Shown one piece after another: positions 33,031 to 46,754 of a DNA stretch of 64,000 nt (its first letter is position 1; each line of letters begins with the position of its first letter). Under the pieces are notes generated by a model. That model did no database searches. It was not told the origin of the DNA and saw only the letters and a program-made list of their open reading frames with translations. The position numbers and the translations under genes are program-made. This DNA comes from Chaetoderma sp. LZ-2023a (Eukaryota; Mollusca; Caudofoveata; Chaetodermatida; Chaetodermatidae): NCBI GenBank assembly GCA_034401795.1, contig CM067370.1, positions 104,787,387 through 104,851,386 on the forward strand. The letters run 5' to 3'.

Positions 33031-36000
33031 GATTAGCCTGGCTTGACTAGGTCTTCGGTAGGCCTTAACCAGACTTGTCGATGCCTTACCTATGCCTTAG
33101 TTAGGCTTACATATGTCTTAGCTAGGCTTACCTAGGCCATATCTATGCTTTGTATAGGCCATACATATGTCGTATCTCTAGAATTAATCTAGGCTTTAGT
33201 CAGGCTTGAATATGCCGAACTAAGCCGTAGCCAAGCTTGACTAGGCCTTACGTAGGCCTGAGACCTTACCTAGTCCTTAGCCAGGATTTGCTAGGCCTTA
33301 CCTAAACCTTAGGCAGATGTGACTAGGCCTTACCTAGGCCTAAGCCAGGCTTTGCTAGGGTGTAGCTAGCCCTTAACCATGCTTGAATAGGCCTTACCGA
33401 GGCCTTAATTAGACCATAGCCAGGCTTTCCTAAGCCTTACCAATGCGTTACCTAAGCCTTAGCCAGGCTTGACTAGGTATTACATAGGCCTTAGCCAGGC
33501 TTAACTAGGCCTTAGCCAGACTTGATTACGCCTTATCTAGTCCTTACCTAGACCGTATGCTGGTGTTGCAAGGCCTTATCCCGGCCCTAGCCACGCCTTA
33601 GTCCCGGCTTGAATATGCCATAACGAGGCCTTACCTAAGCCTTAGCCAGGCTTGACTAGGCCTTACATCGGCTTAGTCAGGCTTAGATAGACATTAGCTA
33701 AGCATTACCTTGGCGTTACCGATGACTCATCCAGGTCTTATCCTGGCTTTGCTTAGCTTTAGCTAGGACTTAGTTCGGATTGGCTTTATTTAGGCCATAA
33801 CTAAGCCATAGCTGAGATTAGAGAGCCATAGCATAGCCCTTAGATGGGGCTTTCCGAGGCCTTACATAGACAGTACCTACGCCTTAACGAGGCTTGCTTG
33901 ACCTTAGCTAGGCATTATCTAGGCCTTAGCTGAGCTTGTCTAGGCAATCCACAAGCCTTAGCTTGCTTTTCGTAAGACATAGATAGGATTAACTATGCCT
34001 TAGTTAGGCCTTGTATAGGCCTTACATAGGCCTTGACCAGGCTTTGCTAGACTTTAGCCAAGCTTTAGCCAGGCTTGAATAGACCTTACCTAAGCCCTAG
34101 CCCAGCTTTATTAGAGCTTATCTAGGCCTTAGCCAGACTGGGCTAGACCTTTACTCGGCATTATCCCTGGGTTGCTAGGCCTAGGCTAGCCTTAGCTAAG
34201 CCTTACGTGGGCCTTAGCTAGGTTTACGTAGTCCTTAGCTAGACTTACCGAGGACTTAGCTAGGACGTGGATAGGCCATACTTAGTGTTTGGCCAGGCAT
34301 GGCGAGATATTACCTAGGCCTTAGTCAGGCTTTGATAGGCATTATCTAAGCATTACCTAGGCGTTAATTATGCCTTATCCATGCCTTAATCAGGCTTTGC
34401 TTGGCCTTGGCTAGGTCTTAGTCCGTAACCTTTTTTAAACATATTTTATTGCATATATTACAACTAATATAGCTCAGCTAGGGCTTAGATAATACCTAAC
34501 CAAGGCCTAGCCAATCATGACTAAGGTCTAGCTAAGGACAGGCAAAGCCTGGTTAAGGCCTATGAAGCGCCAAGTCCAACCTGGCTAAGGCCTAGGTATG
34601 GCATCGGTAAGGCCTAGGAAAGCTTTGCTACGGACTAAGTAAGGCACATTCAAGCCTGGTTATGACCAGTTACGGCCTAACAAAGCCTGGCTAAGGCCTA
34701 GGTAAGGCTTAGTCAATTTTGGACCTAGAAAATCCTGGCTAATGACTAAGCATGCCCTTGGTAAGGCCTATTCAAGGCTGGCTAAGAGCTAGCTACGGCC
34801 TAGCAAAGCCTGGATAAGATATAGCTAAGGCCTAGATATGGTCTTATCAAGTTTAGCTAAAGCCTGGATAAGCTTGGCTAATGCCTAGGTAGTGCCTAGT
34901 CAAGCCTGACTAAGGCTTAGGTAAAGCAATCGGTAAGGTATATGAAGCCTGGCTACAGACTAGTTAAGACCTAGTTAAGGCCTATTCAAGCCTGGCTATG
35001 GCCTAGCTACGGCCTAGCAAAACATGTCTATGGCCTAGGTATGGTCTAGATAAGGCAGAGGTAAGGCTTAATTAAGTCTGGTTACTGCTTAGGTAAGGCA
35101 TCGGTAAGGTCTAACAAATCCTTGCTAAGGACTAAGTAAGACCTATGTAAGGGCTATATAAGGCTTACTAAGGACTAGATACGGCCTAGAAAAGTCTGGG
35201 TACGACCTAGGTAAGGCCTAGATAAGGCCTAATCAAGGATGGCTAAGGCCTAGTTATGCCTGACTACGGTCTATGTAAGGTCTAGTCAAGCCTGGCTATG
35301 ACTTAGGTAAGGCATCGATAAGGCCTAGCAAATCCTGGCTAAAGACAAAGTAAGGCCTAGGTAATACCTATACAGAGCATAGATACGGCCTAGGTCATTC
35401 TCTCTAAGGTCTAGGAAAACCTAGATACGTTCGATGTAAGGTCTAGCCAAGCGCAGCTACGGCTTAGATAATACCTAGGTATGGCTTAGCCAAGCCTAGC
35501 TAAGGCCTAACTATGGGCATGCAAAGCCTGGTTAAGGCCTAGGCAAAGTCGATCTAAGGCCTATGTAAGGCTATCCAAGCTCAGCTATGGCTTAGCTATG
35601 GCCAATATAAAGCCTAGCCTAGCTAAGCCAAAGCAAGACATGGCTAAGGCATAGGTACCGCCTATGTAATACTTGGAAAATGTCTATCAAAGTCTGGCCA
35701 TGGCCGAGGTAATGCCTCGGCATGCCTGGCCAAGGTTAGTTAAGGCCTAATTAAGACCGCCTAAGGCCTAGCTAAAATCTAGCGAAGCCTGGCCAAAGCC
35801 TAGATAAGTCCGATCCATGGCCTAGCTATGTCCTAGGTAGGCCTAGCTAAGCTCTAGGTAAGGCCTATTCAAACCTCATTAATGCTTAGGTAAGGCCTCG
35901 ATAAGGTCTAATCAAGCCTGACTAATACCTAGGTAAGGCCTAGTCAAGTCTGACTAAGGCCTAGGTAAGGCCTAGATAAGAGCTAATCAAGTCTGGTTAC

Positions 36001-38860
36001 GACCTAGTTACGCCTGGTTAAGGCCTATGTAACGCCTAGTCAAGCCTGGTTAATGTTTAACGGTATGGTATCGTTAAAACCTAGAAAAGCCTGGCTACGG
36101 ACTAATTAAGGTCTAGGTAAGACCTAGCCAAGCCTGACTAAGGCCTAAGGCCTAAGGACACACATAAAGCCTGGTTAAGGCCTATGTAAGGTCTATCTAA
36201 GGCCTATGTAAGGCCTATCCAAGCTCAGCTATGACTTAGTTATGGTCTACGTAAAGCCTAGGCAAACCTGATTAAGGCTTAGATAAGGGCAAGCAAAGCA
36301 TGGTTACGTTCGAGATGAGGCATGTGTAAGGCCATGGTAAGGCCTATCCAAGACCTATGTAAGGCCTTTCTAAGCTCTGATATGCCTTAGTTTCAGCCTA
36401 AGTACAGCCTAGTCATACCTGATGATAGGTGATGCCTAAGTAATGCTTAGCTAATGCCTATCAAAGCCTGGCTAGGGCCTATGTAACGCCTAGTCAAGTC
36501 TGACTAATGCTTAGGTACGGCATCGGTAAGGCCTAGGTAGGCCTTGCTAATGACTAATTAAGGCCTAGGTAAGGCCTAGTAAAGGATGGCTAAGACCTAG
36601 CTACGGCCAGGCAACGCCAGCGTAAGGCCTAGGTAAGGCATTTGTAAGGCCTAAGTAAGGCATTCCTAAGCCCTAGGTAAGGCATTCGTAAGGCCTAGGA
36701 AATCTTAGCTAATGACTAAGCAAGGCCTAGGTAAGATCTATTCAAGTTTGGTTAAGACCTAGCTACAGCCTAGCACAGATTAACTAAGGCCTAGGTAAGG
36801 CCTGATCAATTCTGGCTACGGCCTCGCTAATGCCTAGTCAAGCCTGACTAAGGCGTATGTAAGGAATAGTCAATATTGGCTAAGGCTTAGGTACGGCATC
36901 GGTAAGGCCTAGGCAGGCCTAGCTAATGACTAATTAAGGCCTAGGTAAGGCCTAGTCAAACCTGACTAAGGCCTAGCTAAGGGCAAGCAAAGCCTTGGTA
37001 GTATGATCTATGCAAGGTCTCGGTAAGGTCTATCCAATGCCTATGTAAGGCCTATATAAGCTCAGCTATGGCTTGGTTTTGGCCTAAGTAAAGCCTAGCC
37101 ATGCCTGACAAAGGCCGAGCTAATGCATAGGTAATGCCTAGGTAATGCTTAGCTAATGCCATTCAAAGTCTGGCTAAGGCTTTTGTAACAACTAGTCAAG
37201 CCTGACTACAGCTTAGGTAAGGCCTAGGAAGGCCTGGCTAAGGACTAATTAAGGCCTAGGTAAGGCCTAGTAAAGCCTGGCTAAGGCCTAGCTACGGCCA
37301 AGCCAAGGCCTAGGTAAGGCCTAGGTAAGGCCTAGTTACGGCTTAGTCAAGTCTGGCTAAGACTTAGGTACGGCATTGGTAAGGCTAAGTAAATCCTAGC
37401 TAATGACTAAATAAGGCCTAGGTAAGACCTATTCAAGGTTGGATAAAACCTAGCTACAGCCTATGTAAGGCCTGATCAAGTCTGGCTAAGGCCTCGTTAC
37501 GGCGTAGTCAAGCTTGACTAAGGCTTATGTTAGGACTAGTGTCAATCTTGGGCACGGCTTAGGTAAGGCATCGGTAAGGCCTAGTAAATCATGGAAAATG
37601 ACTAATTAAGGCCTAGGTAGGGCCTATACAAGGGCTAGATAAGGCATAGTTAATCCTATCTATGGCCTAGGAAAACCTAGCTACGATCTATGTTAGGTCT
37701 AGCCAAGCTCAGCTAAGGCTTATAGAATACCTAGCTAAGGCCTAGCCAATCCTGACCAAGGTGTAGCTAAAGCCTGATTAAGGCCTCGGTAATGCCTATG
37801 CATGGGCTCGGTAAGGCCCTTCTAAGGGCTATATAAGGCCTATCCAAGCTCAGCTATGACATAGTTATGGCCTAAGTAAAGCCTAACCAAGCCTGACAAA
37901 GGCGTAGCCAAGGTCAAGCAAAGCCTGATTAAGGCATGGCTAAGGCAGAAGTAACGCCTAGGTAATGCTTAGCTAACGTCTATCAAAGCCTGACTAAGGC
38001 CTAGGTAATACATCGACATGCTGCCTGACCAAACTCTAGGTATGGCCTAGTAAATCAGGGATAAAGCCGAGCAAAAGTATAGCCAAGCCTGGCTAAGGCC
38101 TAGCTACGGTCTAATAAAGCCGGACTAAGGCTTGGGTAAGGACTAATCAAGCCTGGATAAAGCCTAGCAAAGCCTGGTGAAGGCCTATGTAAGGCCTATA
38201 CAAGGCCTAGCTACAGCATAGGTAATCCCATCTATGCCTTAGGAAAACCAAGCTAAGGCTTGTGTAATGCCTAGGCAAGCTCAGCTAAGGCTTTGATAAT
38301 ACCTAGATAAGGCCTAGGAAAGCCGGACTAAGGCCTAGCTAAGGGCAAGCGAAGCCTCGTTAAGGCCGAAGTACTGTCTATATAAAGCTCGGAAAGGCTA
38401 AACTAAGGCCTATGCTATGCCTATCCAAGCTCAGCTATGGCTTAGTTATGGCCTAAGTAAAGCCAATCCGAACTAAGGCCTAGCTAAGGCTAAGCAAAGC
38501 CTGGATACGGCCTGGGTAAGGCATCGGTAACGCCCAGATAATGCTTAGCTAATGCCGATCTAAACCTGGATAAGCCTATGTAATGCCTAGTCAAGCCTGG
38601 CTAAGGCTTAGGTAAAGCTTCAGTAAGGCCTATTCAAGTCGGGACTAAGGCATGTCTAAGACCTAGATAAGGCCTAGCAAACCCTGGATACGGGCTAGGC
38701 AACGACTAGATAAGGCGTAATCAAGTCTGTCTAAGGCCTAGTTAAGCCTGGCTAAGGCCTATGTAATGCCTAGTCAAGGCTGGCTACGGCTTAGGTAACG
38801 CATTAGTATGGCATACGAAAGCCTGGCTAAGCGTTACCTAAGCCTTAGCCAGGCCCGAAA
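33015..38860. repeat. 5.8 kb minisatellite with polarity switch
   Basis: A degenerate tandem array with a base unit of about 10-12 bp (most often AAGGCCTAGGT, AAGGCCTAGTC, AAGCCTGGCT). From 33015 to about 34425 the plus strand carries the form CCTTAGCCAGGCTTGACTAGG. From 34476 to about 38825 it carries the reverse complement. The two arms meet at an AT-rich non-repeat spacer (34426-34472). At 38826-38855 a short piece flips back to the first orientation. Larger repeated phrases of roughly 100 bp recur in the second arm (…GGCATCGGTAAGGCCTAG…). No coding potential. Confidence 0.92.
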
Positions 38861-39089
38861 TCATTTTAATGTGCAACATTAATAGGGACAAATCAAATAA
38901 AACGGAATAATATGCATGCGTAATCGTGATCTTTATAAAAAAAATCATTTTAAAGGGTGACATTAATAGGGCGATGTGAAGGGCGATGTCATGGGTGATG
39001 TCGCCTAGAATTAATGCCGCGTGTCGCCGAAGATGCGCAACATTTAAATTACCGTCGCATGTTAAACGTCTAAATACCTGCGTATATTG
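38861..39089. other. Short spacer between minisatellites
   Basis: Contains two similar ATCATTTTAA-GGTGACATTAATAGGG-type phrases (38872 and 38944), otherwise nothing recognised. Confidence 0.4.
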
Positions 39090-39470
39090 ATATTTGTGTT
39101 AATTGTGTCTGTGCGTGGGTGCCTGTGCACTTGTGTCTGTGTGCTTGGGTATGTACACATGCGTCTGTCCGCTTGGGTCTGTGGGCTTGTCTCTGTGCAC
39201 TAGTGTCTGGGCGCTTGCATCTTGGTGCTTGTGTTTGGGCACTTGTATCTGGTTGCTTGTGTATGGGCGCTTGTGTCTGCGAGCTTGTGTCTGGTGACTT
39301 GTGCATGCACACTTGTGTCGCTGAGCTTGTGTCTGTGTGCTTGTGTCTGTGTGCTTGTGTCTGCAAGCTTATGTCTGCACGCTTGTGTCTGTGCGCTTGT
39401 GTCTGTCTGCTTGCGCATGCACACTTGTTTATGGGCACTTGTGTCTGGGCGCTGTTTGTAGCAATCACCA
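39090..39470. repeat. ~12 bp minisatellite (GCTTGTGTCTGT)
   Basis: About 30 imperfect copies of a 12 bp unit, GCTTGTGTCTGT. Because 12 is a multiple of three, long open frames occur in every phase on both strands (for example the His/Lys/Thr/Gln-rich 141-residue minus frame); these are not genes. Confidence 0.93.
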
Positions 39471-39479
39471 ATAGTAGTC

Positions 39480-39828
39480 TTAAGGTGTCAGCCATAGCTG
39501 TGGCAATTAGATAGCCATATCTATGGTAACTAACCTGCCATAGTTGTAGTAATTACCCAGTCATAGATGTGGTATGTATCCGCACATTACAGCGGTATGT
39601 ATTCAGATAGACCTGTGGCATGGATCTAGGCATGGATGCAACAGTTAGCTGGCCATAGATGTGGTAATTAATCAGCCATAGCTTTCGTAAGTGCCCATAC
39701 ATAGCCGGGTTAAGTATCCAGCTATATCTTTGGTAAGTAGCCAGTTATACCTTCAGCTGGATAATTACTACAGATATGCCCAGCTCTTTACAACTGCTAT
39801 GGCCCGCTAATTACCTTAGCGATGACTG
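39480..39828. repeat. TAGCTGTGG minisatellite, left of element B
   Basis: Degenerate repeats of the form CATAGCTGTGGTAATTA. The same type resumes at 42605-42980, so element B (39829-42557) appears to be inserted inside one array. Confidence 0.8.
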
Positions 39829-40245
39829 TGTAGTTCGGATCGACCGGTCGGATACCGGCCGTACCAGCTGAGCTGGGTACGTGCCACCTGTCCTGGATTC
39901 GTTTCCTGAACACGTCCCTCTGGGTAGAGCCATAAGCGTATATAGGCCTATGGGAGAGATAGCGTGTCGAAAATACGACTAAGTTCGCATGTGCGCGCCA
40001 AGACGCTGTTTGTATGGAGCGCGCAGTTACGACCTAGATAGGATGGCACTTTTAGTGTACCCTGTAATCATAATTGATTACCTGTTCCCATTAAATCTGG
40101 CATTACTCAAGACCAACGGGCTTTTCAAATCTGTGAACCATTTCAAAATCGGTTGAGAAATGGCTGAGTTATCCATGGAAAACTCTTCTTGATTATCTTC
40201 AAAATATTGCCATGACGTCATAACCACGTGGACGCAAAACTTTTA

Positions 40246-40357
40246 GAATGTTCTAGAACGTTCGACTGCGCTATCATTAGCTACGCGCTGATTGGCTGTT
40301 GCTCGAAAGATGATTGGATGGAGCCTGCGCCTGTGACGTCACGAGGAGTATAAAAGG
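40246..40357 (+). promoter_or_regulatory. Element B promoter: heat-shock element, CCAAT, CRE, TATA
   Basis: A perfect four-unit heat-shock element (GAA-TTC-GAA-TTC with 2 bp gaps, 40246-40263) comes first. Inverted CCAAT boxes follow (ATTGG at 40291 and 40313). Then TGACGTCA (40334-40341) and TATAAAAGG (40349-40357). Spacing equals that of copy A, and the CRE-TATA core equals that of copy D. Confidence 0.75.
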
Positions 40358-42296
40358 AGATGCGATCCAGTAATCGAGAGCATTCTCGGCCAGGGTCCGA
40401 ACAGGTTGGACCTGTACTAGCTGCGATCGACAGATATTACGCATATGACTTCAGTTTCCGTCGCTCTCCCATAGCTACCAGTAGCCAACCCACCGCACTA
40501 AAACAATTTTGTAACTCCCAATTTACGGGAGTAATTTGGAACTTCTGATAATTGTTCACGAATACTAACATATACATTCGGAACACAAATTTGCAGTGAG
40601 GCCTTACGGCCTGAATATGTGAGTCTACAGATGTAGAGGCAGGATGTTCTTTGATGGATGACTCGCCAGATTTGCCGGCCACGCCTAAAAGTGGTATTTC
40701 AATCGCCACCGCATTAATCGTGTAGGTTCTTTCTACTTTCGACCGCAGCAAGTAAACTCTGCCAGGTGTGTCTTCAGAGCTGGCTGACGTACCCAGCACT
40801 GTGAAGCTTTGTTTTGTATCTTCGTTTGCCTCTGACAACCCCCGCTAGTGATCGGGTTCTTTACACCTTCGCTCCATGCCATCGGTGTACGGGAACTTTC
40901 TTCACCACGTAGTACTATCATATCTTTTACTGACTGCTCGTTAGACATTCTATTAGGCGTACAGCACTGAGTGATGCACTCCCGCTATGAGTGTTCTTGC
41001 AGGAGTCTTGTTTGCGGAAAACAGCTTGCGGGAACCAACCTGCGGGAATTTTCTAGCTTCTGGAGAGTGCATCATCCCACGTCGACTACGGATTGACGTA
41101 TCAATTGCAGTAACACGGTAGCCCAACTTAGGAATGACTACCAAGTATTCAAGTAACTATACTTCACAGTTTAATTATTTTTCTATATAGTTTTTGTTAA
41201 TTATATTGTATCCGCAAAAACTGTCCCGATGACTAAAAGGAACCGTAGTGGTCTTAAGACCGATAGTTATAATTTCTGTATTTGTTGATAATTATTCTCA
41301 TTTTCCTCAATGTGTTGCTAACCGCACTATAGTAGGTTCGTTAACCTGTACTGATATATATATATATATATATTTATTATTAGGTATTAATTATTACTTT
41401 ATTTCCTGACAATCCTCCCGCACCGCAGTGCAAAACTGGCAACTTGTATATAAACCTAATGACACGTAAAATGGTTAGTTCCATAGGACCCGGTGACGGC
41501 CGAGATATGCATTCCCACCAAATTCTGTTAAAATGTCTGGGCATGATATTTAAGATCTGCCACGCCATTGCGGGAAGGACATTTATGGTGGGTATTCGTT
41601 TCTCTCACCCCCAACATAACGATAAGAGAAATGGTCTAATAATGCTGTCATGAAATGTAACCCATGTCTTGTAATGTTGTATGTGGTTACGGGGCGGATG
41701 TCCGGATTCTTATCCAGTTTGGAGATCCTGCTACGTAACATGTATGAGCGCTGTCTCTAGTAATTGATGTCTTGGGGCATCTGTTCTCCGTAACAGCCAA
41801 GTCTAATAGCCAGGTAGATATCAGCCAGCTGCGGCCTAAAATAATTCTTGTTCTGAAAACAACTAAAAGGAATTAAGCAAAGCAGAAGGCCCACAGAAAT
41901 GAAGCGACAACTACTAATACAGCAAACCAAGAATTACATAAGACGGTGACAGGGGAATCCATCGGGAGTCCCCCGTCCCATCTTCACGTAAAACAGTACG
42001 CATTAGGAGTAGTGCTCGCGTGAGGCTAATCACTTTTCGTCCGAGATAACCTTCTTCCTTTCAGCTTAGAGGTATACTAACTTATATTAAGTTAAATAGT
42101 TAAGTCTCGTGTACGGGAGCCTCCCTTGCGGGGATACCTCTGCGGACCTATGAGTCTGTGTGCTACCTCCGGGAGCCCCATGTTTAAAGGTTCATCTACC
42201 TGTCTCTATGTCTCGTATTTTCGTATGCTCTTACTGTAGTGTTATCTAGCATATTTATAGTTGTATAGACTTATATTTTTAGATCACGAAATTGCT

Positions 42297-42494
42297 ATGG
42301 ACAGGAATACTGGTGACACAAACTCGTGGGATGAGACAGTTATGTTTACTGTTCGCGACGATGGTCACACGGCCCCACCGGAACGATTGAGTTCCACCGG
42401 CCTTAGGAGCCGGTTTCTGTTTCCCGCAGGGCAGTCTTGTACAAGGTCCGTCACCCCGAGACCGGATGCTAACCAGCATCATCGCTCGTCGTGA
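42297..42494 (+). CDS. Small ORF of long element, copy B (65 aa)
   Basis: The ORF starts at ATG 42297, 14 bases after an acceptor-like TATATTTTTAG. Residues include TGDTNSWDETV, identical in copies C and D, followed by F-T-V-R and an Arg/Pro/Ser-rich segment. It stops at a TGA inside the element, ~60 bp before the CTACA end. Function is unknown. It could be the N-terminus of a Gag-like or other element protein whose remainder has been lost. The first exon, if the leader is spliced, was not identified. Confidence 0.5.
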   Translation: MDRNTGDTNSWDETVMFTVRDDGHTAPPERLSSTGLRSRFLFPAGQSCTRSVTPRPDANQHHRSS

Positions 42495-42604
42495 ACTTTC
42501 GGCGTGGCGAGTCGATATACCACACCGGAACAGCCCGACACCACCCGGCGAACTACAGCTGCCTACTTCTCGCAGGTGAAAATGTCTACTTACCTCAGGT
42601 ATCA

Positions 42605-42980
42605 CTACGTACTATAGCTACAATTGGTAAAATGTCCCAGCTATAGCTGGCTGATTACTAGAGCTATGAATGGCGTCTTGCCATGTCCATAGCTACTTGC
42701 CACAGCTATTTTGGCTACTCAGGTTAGCTTCGATAGAAGGTGGTGGCTACTGACTACGTGTATAGCTGGTTGCTTGCCACAGCTATGACTGGCTACTTAC
42801 AAAGCTATTGCTGGCTAATTACCACTGCTATGTCTGGCCCCTTACCACAGCTATAGTTGGCCACTTACCAATGATATGGGTGACGACGTATAACATGTTG
42901 GCTAGATACCTCTGCTTTGGCTGGTTAACTTCTACAGATGGGGCTAGCTGATTACTACAGATATAGCTAGTTAGTTAAGA
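42605..42980. repeat. TAGCTGG minisatellite, right of element B
   Basis: Degenerate repeats such as CTATAGCTGGCTACTTACCA. It is the right-hand continuation of the array at 39480-39828. Confidence 0.8.
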
Positions 42981-42984
42981 AACC

Positions 42985-43800
42985 CCTTGACGAACTTCTT
43001 CCAATAGCTGCAAGTAAACTAAAAATTTAGAATCTCTTCATGAATGAATCCAAAACAGAGTTCACCCACATATACCTATCTACAAAGCATGAAACTAAAG
43101 AAAATGACGATCTACTCCGTGTTGGCGAACCATGGAGGAAAAGTACATTCTTGGGCTCACTGCTTTGCAGTACTGCTGACATTGTTGCACGCAGCATCAT
43201 GGGAACATAGCTTTCCAGTCCTTCCGGAAGGTCCTTCTGGAAGCTGTGGATTCGTAGATCAAAGATGTCCTTGATAAAAAGACTACGTCTATGCCATGCA
43301 ACCTGTGTATCCTTGATGATGTATAACTGTAACAGCTGGGCAGTTCCAAAGGCAGCTCTACACAAACTCGAAGCCTGTCACCACAAACACCTACGCACCA
43401 TCACTGGACACCGATGGCCAGACAACATAATTTCTAACGATGCATTATATAGGATGTGTAATACGTCCCCGCCGTCTGCAAAAGTCGGCCAGCAAAAATG
43501 GTCCATGTTTGGCCATGCGCTAAGGATGCCAGAAGAGACAACAGCACAGCGAGCGTTGGAATTCGCCCTACTCGGAGCCAGCAAGTACAGAGCCAGGAAA
43601 CGACGCCATTGCATAAATCTGCTAAGCGTGCTACGAGGTGACGTCAAGAAAGCAGGATTAGGTACACTCAAGTCAAGAATGGACCTGAGGGATCTAAAGA
43701 TTTTGGCTGAGGACAAGACACAGTAGGCAAAAGCGAAGAAGGACGGATTGCAGCTGTAGGATGTTTCTACTACTACAGCCGCAGAATACAGTAATCATAC
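42985..43800 (+). mobile_element. Non-LTR retrotransposon fragment, second copy (5'-truncated)
   Basis: It matches the 3' third of the element at 24012-25392 in opposite orientation. The frame at 43265-43726 (153 residues) carries LMMYNCNSW, EACHHKHLRTITGHRW and WSMFGHALRMPE. Upstream homology (MNESKTEFTH-like, near 43040) is in other frames because of indels. It ends in the same CTACTACAGCCGCAGAATAC 3' sequence as the first copy. It lacks the catalytic reverse-transcriptase motifs. Confidence 0.88.
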
Positions 43801-43904
43801 ATATAATCATAGCAGACAACTCGGAGATACACACGTAAGCGAAAATTAATTACTTTTCAAAATTATCCCGTCCCATGTATTATACATTATTAGAGAATTT
43901 GTTA

Positions 43905-44165
43905 AGATATCAGTTTATAAGATAAATAGAATCTCAAACTTGGTCTCCCATTTAATATCACTATTATCACATCGTGCCCATCGCACTCGGCACTAGGTCG
44001 GGCGATGTGATTCGTCGAAAAAGAATTTGGACTCTGTTGATAATAACGATATTAATATCCGTAAAAATATCCGTGTATACCAAATTCATTCACGATTAAT
44101 TAAGCTGATAAAATTAATATAGGCCTATGTTGAGAATGCTGGTTATCACGAAATCCAAGATGGAT
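43905..44165. repeat. Dispersed repeat, copy 2
   Basis: Partner of 32685-33030. The stem-loop is damaged here (ATCGCACTCGG…GGGCGATGTG). Confidence 0.65.
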
Positions 44166-44547
44166 GTAGACATCAACATCCTCCATTCAAATTAATTTCA
44201 AAATCTTCAACTGAATATACCTTGCAAGGTAAATAATTTGTCTTTCCTGGTGTGTACAGAAAGGTTAAAGGGTTGAATATAGCTAACCTACCTTAATTGG
44301 CGATCCTTCATCGGCAATACATCAGCAGTTTCTCCTCATCCCTTATATGCGTGTGTATTCGCAACTGCTAACAATGCAAATTGGATTCTTTGTTAAGACA
44401 GATAGGTCTACTAAGCACTCTATGGTGGCAGTGTCTTTGATAAATGAAGTGCCGGAATATTCTTTTCAGTGTCTAGATTATTATAATGGTATGCTATTTG
44501 GACTCATAGTCATCACAGCTCAATTGATTATCAGGATAGCTAAATAT

Positions 44548-46752
<2,205 letters not shown>

Positions 46753-46754
46753 GT

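Larger units (their letters stand above)
39829..42557 (+). mobile_element. Long TGTAG…CTACA element, copy B (2.73 kb, internal deletions)
   Basis: It starts TGTAGTTCGGATCGACCG and ends CCGGCGAACTACA, so the first and last nine bases (TGTAGTTCG / CGAACTACA) form a short inverted repeat. It is inserted in a minisatellite that continues on both sides. Possible target duplications are ambiguous (…ACTG before, GCTG after). Order: promoter (40246-40357), leader, a (TA)n tract at 41350-41372, acceptor-like TTTTTAG at 42276-42282, small ORF at 42297. Compared with A, C and D it lacks the ~570 bp after the TA tract and ~240 bp near 42000. Class is unresolved: long solo LTR or non-autonomous DNA transposon. 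Confidence 0.8.

Noticed and set aside
33015..38860. CRISPR-like or protein-coding interpretation of the satellite
   Set aside because: Units are 10-12 bp, degenerate and without spacers; the locus is in a eukaryotic genome with frequent TAG/TAA stops.
39070..39495. 141-residue Thr/Gln/His/Lys-rich frame and its plus-strand partners
   Set aside because: Product of a 12 bp tandem repeat, which stays open in all phases.
39829..42557. Classifying the long element firmly as a Ginger-type DNA transposon or as a solo LTR
   Set aside because: Terminal TGTAG/CTACA fits both; target duplications are ambiguous (4 bp ACTG/GCTG at best) and no integrase or RT belongs clearly to it.
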